Below, one piece after another: positions 1-10,540 of a DNA stretch of 64,000 nt. Both the position numbers and the translations under genes were made by a program. The notes below the pieces were generated by a model. It was not told where the DNA came from and ran no database searches. It saw only the letters and a list, made by a program, of their open reading frames with translations. Source of the stretch: Liopterus haemorrhoidalis (taxonomy: Eukaryota > Arthropoda > Insecta > Coleoptera > Dytiscidae); NCBI GenBank assembly GCA_963971575.1, contig OZ020611.1, positions 245,234,654 through 245,298,653 of the forward strand, in the 5' to 3' direction. How positions within the stretch are numbered: the stretch's first letter is position 1; each line of letters opens with the position of its first letter.

Positions 1-268
1 ACTATAGTGCGTTCGAAGGTGAGTTTGCTGTATAGCTCTTATGGAAAATGGGAGCGGTGTTGCCAAATGTTGTAAAAGTGTCAAATGTGTCAATTATAAT
101 AATATGAAAAACTCGTATGATTTACAAAAATCAACTCTTATAAAACTCAAAATAACACTCAACAAAAACAAATGGCCATTTGTCATTGTGTAAACCCATT
201 AGAGAGTATGAAAAAGAACTACTCCATATGCCCTGTACTGCAAACTCACCTTTGAAAGCACTATAGGA
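1..268. mobile_element. MITE with ~30-bp terminal inverted repeats
   Basis: The first ~33 bases and bases 237-267 are imperfect inverted copies of each other (outer ends read CTATAGTGC and GCACTATAG). The interior has no coding potential. The left end sits at the window border, so a target duplication cannot be checked. It lies in the PAPSS intron upstream of the first visible exon. Superfamily not assignable from the ends alone. Confidence 0.6.
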
Positions 269-302
269 ACTCTCACATGATACATATTTCCAAATACCGG
301 AC

Positions 303-764
303 AACAGGAAATTTGTCAAGATGACTGTTTAAAAAATGAAGTTTCACGCTTTTTTTGCACCCCAGATGATGATAATTTTCAATCAAATTTTCAACGACCT
401 CCACATAGTTTTCGGCTTTTTTATTCTCAAGAAAAATTTTGATGAGCGCCACGAAAGACTGCCATTCATTCTTCTCCATATCATCCATGTGTACAGTGAA
501 ATGTGGATCATTCACTAATTTTCTAATTTGTGATCCCTCAAAAATGCCAGCTTTTAGCTTCTCATTACTGAGACTTTGAAATGTTTCAGATATATATTTG
601 AAACAGTCACCATTTTTGTTCAACGCTTTTACAAACTGCTTCATTAGACCCAGTTTAATATGAAGAGGGGGGAAAATGATTTTTGTTCGCTCCACCAAAG
701 GTTCGTGTATTATGTTTGGGTCTCCAACATTTAAATCTATTCTCACCGGCCAATTGAAATTAAA
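303..764 (-). pseudogene. Fragment of a repetitive arthropod gene family (unknown function)
   Basis: An open minus-strand frame encodes about 150 residues including the motifs PLHIKLGLMKQFVKAL, FKYISETF, GIFEGSQIR and LHFLNSHLDKFP. From memory these match a multicopy family of uncharacterised arthropod and cnidarian proteins often associated with transposable elements. No start codon or complete domain is present; the frame opens inside the protein (WPVRIDLN) and leaves the conserved sequence after HLDKFP. It lies antisense in a PAPSS intron, so it is probably a transposed fragment rather than a host gene. The function of the family is not known to me. Confidence 0.5.
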
Positions 765-989
765 GTAGACGTATATCAGAACGTGAAAAGGTGAAAAAAA
801 GTCAAAATACGATAGAACAAAAATTTGACGTGATAGGCAGAAACTGTTAACATTTTTGAAATCAGCACCCCAAAATTAGTTAAAAACAAGTATCAGATCT
901 AAGTCAGCAAAAAGAAGTTTAAATTTGTTGACCAGTGTTATTTGTTAAAATTAAAAAATTGTATGTATTCGATTGTTTACTAAATTATA

Positions 990-1066
990 AAATAACATTA
1001 AGGTTAGGTGGTACAGCAGTGTAACCTGAACCTTGCCAATAAAGAGTTTTATTATTATTATTATAT
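990..1066 (+). repeat. Probable LINE 3' tail
   Basis: A polyadenylation-like AATAAAG is followed by an ATT/TTA trinucleotide run, the usual 3' end of several insect non-LTR retrotransposons. No coding part of the element remains. It ends about 40 bases before the PAPSS exon acceptor at 1107, so it supplies part of the upstream intron end. Confidence 0.35.
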
Positions 1067-1107
1067 TTAAATTTTTATCAATCAGTACTGACAGTTTATT
1101 TTTTCAG

Positions 1108-1500
1108 GCACAACATTTCGGATGTCTCCTAGAAGACGGAACCTCCATAAACCAAAGTATTCCAATATGTCTTGCCGTAACAACCAGCGACAAACTCCGT
1201 TTAGAGAACAGTAGCGCCATCTCCCTCTACCACTCGGGCATCTGTTACGCCATCTTGCGTAAACCCGAGTTCTACAACCACCGTAAAGAGGAGCGCTGCA
1301 GTCGCCAGTTCGGTACTTGCCACCCCGAACACCCTTACGTCAAGATGATACTGGAGAGCGGTGATTGGCTGGTCGGAGGAGAGCTGGAGGTGTTGCAGAG
1401 AGTCAGGTGGAATGATGGCTTGGATATGTACAGATTGACGCCGAATGAATTGAGGATGAAGTTTAAGGAGATGAATGCTGACGCTATATTTGCATTCCAG
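1108..1500 (+). CDS. Papss: PAPS synthetase, ATP sulfurylase exon (first visible exon)
   Basis: This exon encodes 131 residues of the ATP sulfurylase domain of a bifunctional 3'-phosphoadenosine 5'-phosphosulfate synthetase, the enzyme that turns sulfate and ATP into APS and then PAPS, the universal sulfate donor. Recognisable family motifs are [44 protein letters not shown] and [10 protein letters not shown]. The exon starts after the acceptor TTTTTTCAG (ending 1107) and ends at the donor CAG|GTAATT (1500/1501), both in phase 0. An open frame extends upstream of the acceptor but is not conserved. The final Gln joins the next exon to form the catalytic [10 protein letters not shown] motif. 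The APS-kinase domain and earlier exons must lie to the left of the window. Confidence 0.96.
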
Positions 1501-1676
1501 GTAATTATATTTATGATTATGTTAAGCTAAAAGCTGTCGCAGCTCCGAAAGGACTTAGCGGTTTTTCAGCATCTTTTGTCAGACATCAAGTCTCTGAAAC
1601 ATACATAATGACATAACATAACAAATGAATGTTGAGATGCATATATGGAACCAGTAATTGGGTGTCTATGGTGTTA

Positions 1677-2156
1677 TTATACTCTATCTCAGAAAGACTG
1701 ATAGTAATAAATCATTTTGTCAGGCAGTTACCAGTGGCGTGCACATTTTATTTATTTATTTATTTTGTTTTTTTGAGGGAAGCCAACAGTTCACACGTTC
1801 ACAACAAGTTCATCAGTTTTTAAACACGTTTAAATTGGTTTTGTGTATTTCTATATTACTATTTATCATTTTATTAAATGCACGCCTGTGACCACATTTA
1901 TCATATCATTAAACACACCCCTGTGACCATATTTTTCCTCAAAATTTTAGGGTCAAATTTTTATGATCTATTGTGTTTAACCCTAGTTCGTATTCCCATA
2001 TAATATGTGCGGCACACTCGGTTGTGTTTAACAATATTTCGTTTCGAACTATTCATATTTTGTCGCTTTTGTTTTGCCGCTTCTGTGTGAAAAAACAATA
2101 ACTTTTTACAAATAATAAATTTTATTTACTATAAGTCTTTCTGAGATAGAATATAA
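1677..2156. mobile_element. MITE with ~32-bp inverted ends
   Basis: Bases about 1677-1711 and 2119-2156 are inverted copies (core CTATCTCAGAAAGACT on the left, its complement on the right). The 480-bp interior has no transposase. It lies in the PAPSS intron between 1501 and 3465. The exact ends and a TA duplication are plausible but not certain. Confidence 0.65.
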
Positions 2157-2238
2157 TTGCCTTATGTCCATAAATAAAGCCAAGTGATATTCTTCTGTCT
2201 TTTAGAGAATTAATATTGTAAAACTGAAGGTTAAAATA

Positions 2239-3314
2239 CGAGGTGTGTAAATTAAGTAACCGGACTGGGAACGTAGCGTTTGATCTGGCAACATTTGGGA
2301 CGCGGGACTTGGAGGGGTGGCAGGTGATCATGTGATACGCTTTCAGTACGAGTTTGAACTCGCTAGAGTAGTTTTGTTGTCCGTAGCGATTTTTTCCGTG
2401 AAACAGTTTTTTCTAGTGCGTTCTAAAAATGAGTGATATTAATTTCGAGCAACGGTGTACTATCAGGTTTTGCTTCAGACTTGAGCACAGTGCAACGGAA
2501 ACTTCTGCAAAACTTCACCAGAGGTCTGTTCGTTTGTGTTGCCCAACCTACACTGAACTATACCACAGCTTCCCCCACCAATGCTATCTTATATATTGAC
2601 GTCAGCTGCTCTTGTCCTGGACAAGTCTGGTGCAACACAAACAAACAAACCTTATGTCTACGGAGACAGTGTTTTGTCAAAGACCCAGGTTTTTAGTGGT
2701 TTAAGGCATTTTCAGAAGGAAGAGAGGTGATTGAAGATGAATCACGCAGCGGAAGGCCTTCATCTTCAAGAAACGATGAAAATGTCGACAGAATCCCCGT
2801 TAATTACCCGTTAGTTATCGGGTAATAGGTAGATAACGGGTAGCGGGTATTTAAAGTCGGAACCGGGTAGAACCGGAATGATCGGGGAAGAGTTGAATTT
2901 GACTCACACTACCGTTGATCAGATTTTGACCAATGAATTGGGGATGACAAAAATCTGCGCAAAAATGGTTCCATAAAACCTTTCACAGGATTTCAATAAA
3001 CGAGTTTTTGGGCAGTAAAAACATTCCTGTGACTCCTCAGCCTCCTTATTCGCCTGACTTGAGTCATTGTGACTTTTTCCTCTGCCCAATATTGAAAAAT
3101 CACCTCAAGGGACGTTATTTTGGGACATTCGAAAACATCCGTAACCGACCAGTTGAAAGGTATTTCAGTATCCAGCACTGCTATGAGGATTGGAAGAACC
3201 ATCTTCAGCGCTGTGTGGATTCCCAAGGAAGTTATTTTGAGAGAGACAATATTGAATTCTAATCGAATAAACTTTTTTTTAAAATCAGTCTGTTTACTTA
3301 ATTGACACACCCCG
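2239..3314 (+). pseudogene. Degenerate mariner-like element, transposase remnant
   Basis: Ends are inverted (CGAGGTGTGTAAATTAAGTAA and its near complement at 3294-3314) and flanked by TA (2237-2238, 3315-3316). The interior begins with an ATG at 2430 encoding MSDINFEQRC and a mariner helix-turn-helix region, then is interrupted by unrelated sequence at about 2520-2690 and 2795-2880. The C-terminal PPYSPDLSHCDFFL motif, with the last catalytic Asp, is readable at 3040-3090. The part with the first two catalytic acids is missing, so the element is dead. A relative in the same state lies at 13660-14187. Confidence 0.8.
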
Positions 3315-3465
3315 TATCTATATATCAGGAAAATTCATTTTAACTGTAGTACTGGGGTAAAAAAAACAAACTTTAGCATATAACTAATATAGTTTATAAC
3401 TAACTAACTAACTAATTATATAGTTTATAAGTAATAGTGTTTTGATTTTTTTTTTTAAATTTTAG

Positions 3466-3714
3466 TTAAGAAACCCGATCCATAACGGTCATGCGCTCTT
3501 GATGACGGACACTAGACAGCAGCTGAAGGATCGCGGTTTCAAGAGGCCAGTGCTGCTGCTGCACCCTCTCGGCGGCTGGACCAAGGACGACGATGTCCCC
3601 CTGGACACGAGGATGCTACAGCACCAGGCCGTGCTGGACGACGGCCTTCTCGACAGAGAATCAACAATACTGGCCATCTTCCCCAGCCCCATGATGTACG
3701 CAGGACCAACTGAG
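3466..3714 (+). CDS. Papss: PAPS synthetase, ATP sulfurylase active-site exon
   Basis: This exon encodes 83 residues starting [13 protein letters not shown], which with the Gln ending the previous exon forms the QxRNPxHxxH nucleotide-binding motif of ATP sulfurylases. It continues with [20 protein letters not shown] and ends [12 protein letters not shown]. The acceptor is TTTTAG (ending 3465) and the donor GAG|GTGGGT (3714/3715); both junctions are phase 0. It is markedly richer in GC than the surrounding introns. Intron 1501-3465 holds a MITE and a dead mariner; intron 3715-6708 holds two more mariner-type elements and a foldback. Confidence 0.97.
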
Positions 3715-3815
3715 GTGGGTATCTTACAATAAAACTTGCCAAAATAAAAGTTGCAAAACAAAAGTCACAAACTAAAGTTAATAAACATCATCGTATTTTT
3801 TTAATAATTAGATTA

Positions 3816-4979
3816 CGAGGGTTGGAAATGTGTGGTTACTATATTCGTAAAATTTTACATTTGTTATTGTGAAATCAGTGGCAGCTTATAAATTGACCGA
3901 TTAGTTTGTTGAGCGTTTAAAAAAAACAAGTTTGAGAAAAAATGGATATTACTCGATTTTAGTAAAGGCCTAACTCAACAACAATGCATAGATTCGCTTC
4001 GTTCAACTTTTGGTAATGAAGCACCATCAGAAAAGACTGTTTACAATTGGTTTGCAGAATTTCGTCGTGGTCGTGCGTCTGTCAGTGATGAATCTCGTGC
4101 AGGTCGACCAAAATCAGTTGTGATTCAAAAAAATATCGATGATATGAGCAAAATGATTGAAGAAGATCGGCATGTGACTTACCGTGAGATAGAGGCATCC
4201 TTTGGCATATCGCAGGCTGTAATACATTCGATTTTGCATGAAAATTTAGCTGTGAAAAAAAAACTTCCCGATGGATTCCGCATAATTTGACCGAAGCTCA
4301 AAAAAGGCTCGTGTTGATTGGTGTAAGGGGATGCTAATAAATTCCGTATACAATATCGTTACAGGTGACGAAACTTGAATATGTTCATATGAACCGGAAA
4401 CTAAGCCACAATCTACTGTTTGGGTCTTCCAAGATGAACCGAAAACCCACAAAAGTTGTTCGTTCTTGAAGCACTTCCAAGAAAACGATTGATTATTTCT
4501 TCGGCTGTACTGGACATGTCGCAATCATTCCTTTAGAGGATCGGAGAACAGTTAATGCTGAAATCAAAACAATTTGTTTGCCAGAAGTCATCGACAAAAT
4601 CAGGAAAAACAACCAAAAACGTCGCATCATCCTTCATCATGACAATGCAAGCTCCCACACAGCACGTCATACAATTGATTATTTGAAGGAGAAAAACATC
4701 GAATTAATGTCTCATTGCCTGTATTCACCTGATTTATCCCCTAACGACTTTTTTTTTGTTCCCCAAACAAATAGTGAAATAAAAAATGTTTGGATAGCGA
4801 TTTTCATCACCTCAAGAAGCTGTTGAATCCATCGAAAACCATGTTTTTGAGATACTAATTTCAGAGTGAAAAAAGTGTTTCGAGAAATGGTTTGAACGCG
4901 GTTTGAAAAGTGTATAAATCTTATGAGCGAAACATTTTTTCTTTCTTATATTTTGTAAAAACTTAAAAGGTAGCCCTCG
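3816..4979 (+). pseudogene. Degenerate mariner element
   Basis: A TA-flanked element (TA at 3814-3815 and 4980-4981) with short inverted ends of CGAGGG type. The N-terminal transposase half reads well (LTQQQCIDSLRSTFGNEAPS, TVYNWFAEFRRGRASVSDES, HVTYREIEASFGISQAVIHS), then frameshifts and stops accumulate from about 4250 on. Catalytic-core pieces remain as HHDNASSHTA (around 4640) and YSPDLSPNDFFF (around 4725). Clearly inactive. It belongs to the Mos1-like D,D34D mariners by these motifs. Confidence 0.82.
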
Positions 4980-5076
4980 TACTAAATAATTACAGAATAC
5001 GGAAATGTGTGAAAAATTATACTTTACATCAAAAATATTAATTTCATTTAGATTATTAAATGAAAGCTCTTAAATA

Positions 5077-6386
5077 CAAGGTGTCTCAAAAGAAATTTTA
5101 TATTTAGTGGATAGATTAAAAAAAAAGTAAGCCGTATATAGAAAAAATGTTTATCAATTATTAAAATACACTTTTTGGGGATTTATTTCTTAAAAATAAT
5201 ATCGTCTAAATGTAGACCCTCGCGTTCTCGGCACTCATTTAATCGAACAGTAAAATTACTTATGACGTCTCGGCAGGTGGACTCAGGGATGGCTGCCATT
5301 TCGTGACGGATATTTTCTTTCAAATGCGCCAGTGAAGTCGGTTTATTGGCGTAAACTTTAGATTTAAGATAACCCCATAGGAAAAAGTCCATAGGGGTTA
5401 AATCTGGACTGCGTGGAGGCCAATTTATGTCACCTCTCCGGGAGATCAATTTGCCTGAGAAAATTTCACCAACACGTGGCAGAGACATATTGGACGTGTG
5501 TGAAGTTGCTCCGTCCTGTTGGAACCATGTTCTTTGGTTATAGCCAGGAAAGTTTTGCAGTTCAGGTACCAAGAAGTTGTCTAACATCTCCACATAACGC
5601 TCTGAATTCACCGTAACTGCACGCCCCCTTTCGTCTTCAAAAAAGTAAGGGCCGATAATTCCTCGCGCCGACATCGCAGCCCATACGGTCACTTTAGGTG
5701 AATGTAGGGGTTTCTGATGTTTGCGTTTCGGATTCGTTGCACTCCAGTAGCGGCAGTTCTGCTTATTTACGTGGCCATTAAGATGAAAATGAGCTTCATC
5801 CGAAAACAAAATGTTGGTAAACGTTGAAAATCACTCAATCACCTGATTTACGAAAAAAAGCCTCTGACTGGCATCTTGGGGCTTTAATTCTTGCACCAAT
5901 TGAACTTTGTAGGGGTGCAGCTTTAGGTCTTTGTGCATAATGCGATGTAATGATGATCTATGCACATTTAAAGCACTTGCGCGCTTCCGAATTGAAAGGT
6001 TCGGGTCGTCACGAACAGACTGATTAACATTCTCCACGTTTTCTACCGTTCTTGATGACCTAGGTCGCCCGGATTTAGATTTTTTCAGCCTTGTACCAGT
6101 CTCTTCAAACTTTTTAACCCAATGTCGAATGAGAGGAATGCTTGGTGCATCATTTAAGTGGCGAAAACCTCGAATACTGCAGAATTTTCTACGCGCTATA
6201 GTCGCCGAACCACCGTTTTTGTAAAACTCTCGCACGCATAACGCGCGGTCTGCTCCCGAGAAACGCTCCATAGCGACTAAATTCCTAAGAGCCAGGCTAC
6301 CGATTGACATAACCCCCGCGCCCCTCGGATACGTTGCGTTCACGCAGTAAGCTAAATAAATATAAAATTTCTTTTGAGACACCTCG
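5077..6386 (-). mobile_element. Near-complete mariner-type element with DD41D transposase (rosa-like)
   Basis: Inverted ends of about 32 bp (AGGTGTCTCAAAAGAAAT core) flanked by TA at 5075-5076 and 6387-6388. The minus strand carries one transposase frame, 6382 down to 5183, broken only by a TGA at 5833-5831. The first part has a helix-turn-helix region (RKRASALNVHRSSLHRI) and the GRPRSSRTVENV linker; the second has the catalytic acids in FSDEAHFHLNG, WFQQDGATSHTS and RSPDLTPMDFFLWGYLK. Counting gives 41 residues between the second and third Asp, which is the DD41D (rosa/visitor) class rather than classical DD34D mariner. It sits in the last PAPSS intron, antisense to PAPSS. Youngest-looking transposase in the window apart from the single stop. 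Confidence 0.9.
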
Positions 6387-6455
6387 TACTTTCAGAAAAG
6401 TAGTAAAAATTTTGTACTATAAATCCAACATGATTGCTTTCCTTACTAGATACAA

Positions 6456-6630
6456 TTCAGTTTTTTAAAGAAGTTGTTCAATGACAAATGAACGCATCAA
6501 CACCCAATTTGTTTATATATTTTTGTCTCGTGCATAATTTGTAAGCATGAGTGAGAAACAAATATATGAATAAGTTGATTGCTGATTCGTTCATTTGTCA
6601 CTGAACAGCTTCTTTAAAAACTGAACTTTA
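6456..6630. mobile_element. Short foldback MITE
   Basis: About 42 bp at 6456-6497 (core AAGTTGTTCAATGACAAATG) recur inverted at 6588-6628, leaving a small loop. No coding content. It ends about 80 bases upstream of the acceptor of the last PAPSS exon. Confidence 0.7.
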
Positions 6631-6708
6631 CCTACGAAATTCTGGAATGAGTGAAAATTCCCATTTTAATTTTTACGTTTACCTAATAAATCTTTTTTAA
6701 TTTTACAG

Positions 6709-7092
6709 GTCCAATGGCACGCAAAATCCCGTATGTTAGCCGGTGCAAATTTCTACATAGTGGGTCGCGACCCAGCTGGCATGCCGCATCCCTTGGGTCT
6801 AAACGGTACCGTAGACGGTAACCTCTATGACGGCACCCATGGCTCCCGTGTACTCAAAATGGCACCAGGTCTATCTTCCTTAGAAATAATTCCATTCAAA
6901 GTTGCAGCTTACGATAAAACCAATAAGAAGATGGCCTTTTTCGAACCGTCCAGAAAAGAAGAATTTGATTTTATATCAGGAACACGCATGCGTGCTCTTG
7001 CACGTTCAGGAGAAAATCCACCAGATGGCTTCATGGCGCCCAAAGCATGGAAAGTTTTAGCTAATTATTATCAGTCTTTAGTTAAAAAATAA
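6709..7092 (+). CDS. Papss: PAPS synthetase, C-terminal exon
   Basis: The last coding exon gives 127 residues plus TAA. It starts [16 protein letters not shown], contains the GRDPAGM motif of ATP sulfurylases, the [19 protein letters not shown] core, [14 protein letters not shown] and the family C-terminus [14 protein letters not shown]. The acceptor is TTTTACAG (ending 6708) in phase 0, restoring the conserved E-VQW junction. The normal enzyme terminates a few residues after this point, so the C-terminus is complete. No canonical AATAAA follows in the first 150 bases. Confidence 0.97.
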   Translation, partial: VQWHAKSRMLAGANFYIVGRDPAGMPHPLGLNGTVDGNLYDGTHGSRVLKMAPGLSSLEIIPFKVAAYDKTNKKMAFFEPSRKEEFDFISGTRMRALARSGENPPDGFMAPKAWKVLANYYQSLVKK

Positions 7093-7404
7093 CTAGTTTA
7101 TTTTTAATATATTCAACTCATTATTTTAATACGGAACTGGAATCTTAAAAAAATAATCACGGGGTACACATTTTTTCTAAAGTTAAGAAAAATCATACAT
7201 GCACTTTTGCTATGGGCAAGGTAAAGCGGTGTCCACACTATGCCGCTGTTTGCCAGTTGGCAAGGCCATTTGGCAATGCCAGAAGTAATGTAGACGGGAC
7301 CGTTGGCACATGCCATCGTGCCAGCGGCATGCCAACAAGAATCGCTCGAGTGTCGGTCTCCTTCAAAGAAAGCCGATAAGAACGGAGAGTGGGGACGTGC
7401 CAAC

Positions 7405-8174
7405 TAGAGACGGGAATTTCATTTGGATAATTTTAGTTGAGCTGATTCATTGATCCGGCTCAGTGATCCGGTTAAGTAAACATGTTTCCGAAACACAGGA
7501 CGGTCGTTAGTTCGTAGGTAGAACGTCGCTTAGAGCCGGTTCTTGCAATATATGAACTGTAAACATGATCCCGAGACACAGGTCGGTCGGTCGTAGGTAG
7601 AACGTCGTTTAGAGCCGGCTCTTGCTTAGAGCCGGTTCTTGCAATATATGAACTGTAAACATGATCCCGAGACACAGGTCGGTCGGTCGTTCGCTCGTAG
7701 GTAGAACGTCGTTTAGCCCCGACTCTTATCTAACATTTTTGAAACAAACAATTCACTTTATGTAACTATTGTATTTTAAACCAGATGTGTTAAGTTTATG
7801 GCGATGTTTATTACCCTTATAAATCGGACATCTGGGATTTGGGCAATATTTTTAATATTTTTATATAGTATGGTTGTAAGAAAATACAGACTAAGCCTAT
7901 TAGTTTCAAATAAACTGCCCTACAAATTGATGACAAAATACACTTTATGATAATACATTACAAGCCAAGTTCTCGCGAAGTTCAACATGACATCGATCCA
8001 GATCCGGATCACTCCGGTCACTGCTTACAATCGCCCGACCAATCGTATCCTTGAAACTTGAAACTATACAGTGAGCCGTGAGCCGGCTCATTTCAATTTG
8101 GTGAAACGTGTCACTTCGGTCAGTGTACTGAGCCGGCTCTGTGAGCCGGTTCGTTCATGAACGACCCATCTCTA
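7405..8174. mobile_element. Non-autonomous hAT nested in the PIF/Harbinger element
   Basis: Flanked by a perfect 8-bp duplication GTGCCAAC (7397-7404 and 8175-8182), with ends TAGAGACGGG and CCCATCTCTA, both typical of hAT elements. It has no transposase frame. Inside are three tandem units of roughly 75-100 bp (7478-7730) and many copies of GAGCCGGCTC-type sequence near both ends, which may be transposase-binding subterminal repeats. Confidence 0.8.
7478..7730. repeat. Three tandem units inside the nested hAT
   Basis: Each unit starts near TAAACATG, continues ACACAGG and GTAGGTAGAACGTCG, and ends at TATATGAACTG or in the hAT interior. Units begin at about 7478, 7559 and 7657. The middle unit carries an extra CTTAGAGCCGGTT-type duplication. 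No coding sense. Confidence 0.7.
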
Positions 8175-8254
8175 GTGCCAACCACTGGCATCACGCGGCT
8201 TTAGGCTTAAATTCGGGTTGTGATTCAAACGCCGATGAGCAACGTTGTTTATAG

Positions 8255-8320
8255 ATGGAGTGGACAAAAGAAAAAGTGCTTAATTTGATCGATTTATACC
8301 GGGATCGTCCTGTTTTGTGG
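8255..8320 (+). pseudogene. Start of a PIF/Harbinger-associated MADF protein
   Basis: ATG at 8255 encodes MEWTKEKVLNLIDLYRDRPV followed by LW, the opening of a MADF DNA-binding domain, and then the frame ends. PIF/Harbinger elements usually carry such a Myb/MADF accessory gene beside the transposase, here on the opposite strand of the element at 7225-8881. Truncated after about 22 codons. Confidence 0.65.
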
Positions 8321-8352
8321 GTCGTTTAAAGGACTATAAAAAAAGGACTAAA

Positions 8353-8760
8353 TCATTTAAAGGTTTGTTTTGAAGTCTTGAAATAACTTAACGAATGGTA
8401 GGAATCTCCTGTCGCCAGGAATCGCAAAGTAACCGCTAGACGTTCATGGGCAGGAATAGTTCTTCTAAATGACGTATCTTCCTTCTTGATATTTGGTGCA
8501 ACCAAATTTAGAAGAACTTCAAAATCGTTACTTCTTATTCGAACAAAGTTTTTGAAACCACATCCTCTGTACTCGAGCTTCAATTCGTCCACATCGTCCA
8601 ATACTAAATCCTTCATTAAGTCACGTGCTCCATATCGTGGTCTACTTTGAAGACTTGGACGTACCCAAAACCGTCGTTTGCGCCGTTTGCGTATTTTTTC
8701 TTCACTGTCAAGTATGATAACAGCAGCTGAAGCAATTAGTAAATCCTTCTCGGTGAACAT
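8353..8760 (-). pseudogene. PIF/Harbinger transposase (HARBI1-like), N-terminal fragment
   Basis: 135 codons from an ATG at 8758-8760. RRKRRFWVRPSLQSR, FVRIRSNDFEVLLNLV and ERLAVTLRFLATGDSYHSL match the N-terminal half of Harbinger-type nucleases. The frame ends where the catalytic DDE domain should begin, so the protein cannot be a nuclease. It belongs to the element at 7225-8881. Confidence 0.85.
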
Positions 8761-8884
8761 TGTGCGACTGAACTAAATGCCAACACAGATTCGGACGTTT
8801 TTACAGCCACTGGCTTTGCCAATTTGGCTTTGCCAACTGGCCTTGCCAACTGGCAAACAGCGGCATAGTGGGGATGCGCATTAA

Positions 8885-9590
8885 CGCACAACTATAAAAC
8901 TACGAAACATCGACAAAAAAATCGTTTTTTACTTTTCTTTTTTGAAAATTGCAAGTATGTGTCCGCATCTGGTTCCGTATTAGAATGATGATTTGATTAT
9001 ATATGCGGCATTTACCATTTTTTAAACCATTCCATAAAATGGAACAATCATATTTGGGCTTTTGAAGCTGTTTTTTAAATTTTAACCAAAAATTTTATCA
9101 TCTTTAGTCTAAGGTTTATTTTATAAGTATTTTGTTGATAATTTAAATTTTATTCATTATATAAATATTATATAAATAAATATTTACAATTAAGAAATTC
9201 TTCTTAATACCTACACCCATTAATATTTCAGAACATCTTGGCAAAAAGTGTTAAAAGTATATTTCTATAAATTATAAGCTGTACACTTTTGTAAGGATAA
9301 ACTATGGTCTATTTCAAATTAAAAAAAAGTAGATAGCGCTGCGAACCGAGTACGATTTACACTGGACAAATACAGTATAGCGGGAAATTTTAAATAAGTT
9401 ACAACTAGGGCATGGGCGTAGTAACTGGGTTTGTAAGTGATTTTTTTTTTAAATTAAAAAGTTTAATAAGATATTGAAATAAACAAGGCAGATAATACAC
9501 TTATGTTATTTATACGACATAAATTCAGTTTAATGGGTAATTTGAAAAAGTTAAAAAAAATATTAATTTTAAAAATTATGTACTATACAG
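8885..9590. other. Unassigned AT-rich intergenic stretch
   Basis: Between the PIF element and a hAT fragment. No conserved frame, inverted repeat pair or RNA gene was recognised. Confidence 0.5.
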
Positions 9591-9780
9591 GATGTTTGTT
9601 TGAAACGGGGCACCCCGAAAATCTCCTTTATTTGTAAAGATACAAAAAATTTTCAGAACAAAAGTTAAACTAGACAAAAAGGCCCCACAGTTAATGATAA
9701 GTGGTTAATTTTTTTTCGTTAATTTTTTTTGTTAAGTGTAAAACACGAGGAACAATTTTCCGAATTTTTAAAAATATACC

Positions 9781-9985
9781 AGTTTATGTTTGCTATTCCA
9801 GCGCATAATGCTGTCGTGGAGAGAATTTTTAGTTAAATGGAAGCATAATGGTCAGACGAGAGAAATCGATTGTCAATTGATACACTTAAATATGAAATGT
9901 TCGTGAAATTTAATTATAAAAATAAAACATGTTTAGAATTTTTCTATAATGTCATTAAGGATAAAGCTTTATTAAAAAAAAGCAG
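9781..9985 (+). pseudogene. hAT transposase C-terminal dimerisation fragment
   Basis: Read in one frame the segment gives IPAHNAVVERIFS, a stop, then WSDERNRLSIDTLKYEMFVK and LEFFYNVIKDKALL. The ERIFS...DERNRL signature is the C-terminal dimerisation (hATC) domain. Stops interrupt it and no N-terminal part is adjacent. Confidence 0.7.
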
Positions 9986-10026
9986 GTACATCTAAAAAAT
10001 ATGATTTTATTAAAAAAAAGAAAATG

Positions 10027-10372
10027 TGAACGTCAACCAATAAACATCTAATTATATTTTTTATTATCATATATATTTAAACTTGATTGTTAATTATTTA
10101 TTGGTTGTTTCTTATGAATTATATATAAAGAAAATTTAAATAAATGTCCTATGATTTATTTTATATTTTTATTTCTAAAATGTGATTTTGTTAAATATAA
10201 AGAAAGATGTGAACCAATAAATATATAATTAAATTTTCATATTAGTAAGTATTACTTATAATAAAATATTTATGATTGTTTCTTGTTAATTATATGTTAT
10301 TAAGAAATATATAAAATTGACCTATAATAATTTATGTTATAATTTTATTTCAAAAATTAAACCATAATTAAT
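10027..10372. repeat. Two diverged tandem units, AT-rich
   Basis: A unit of roughly 170-180 bp starting TGTGAAC and containing AACCAATAAA, GGTTGTTTCTT and GTCCTATGATTTAT occurs twice in tandem (about 10027-10203 and 10206-10372), the second copy considerably diverged. No coding potential. Confidence 0.5.
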
Positions 10373-10382
10373 TTGTGTTGGA

Positions 10383-10535
10383 TCCCATAATGAGGCTTTT
10401 TTTATAACGAGGCCTTTTTGAAATTTTTTTTAATAATCTATAATAAAATGTTTTTATAATATTATTAAACAAATTTAAAAAAAGGCCACATGAAAAAAGG
10501 CCTTATATGAAAAAAAGGCCTTGTTATGGGATTTG
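10383..10535. mobile_element. Small palindromic MITE
   Basis: Ends ATCCCATAATGAGGC and CTTGTTATGGGAT are inverted copies, and AAAAAAGGCC-type boxes repeat inside both arms. About 150 bp, non-coding. Confidence 0.6.
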
Positions 10536-10540
10536 TCCTT

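Larger units (their letters stand above)
7225..8881 (-). mobile_element. PIF/Harbinger element, internally damaged
   Basis: Inverted ends share CACTATGCCGCTGTTTGCCA; the element is flanked by the 3-bp duplication TAA (7222-7224 and 8882-8884), as expected for PIF/Harbinger. On the minus strand 8760-8353 encodes the N-terminal part of a Harbinger nuclease (RRFWVRPSLQ, RTIPAHERLAVTLRFLATGD), cut off before the DDE core. On the plus strand the start of the companion MADF protein is present at 8255-8320. A hAT is nested at 7405-8174. The element lies about 130 bases downstream of the PAPSS stop. Confidence 0.85.

Noticed and set aside
1033..1107. Upstream ATG extension of the first PAPSS exon
   Set aside because: Sequence before the acceptor at 1107 is LINE-tail and pyrimidine tract, not conserved protein.
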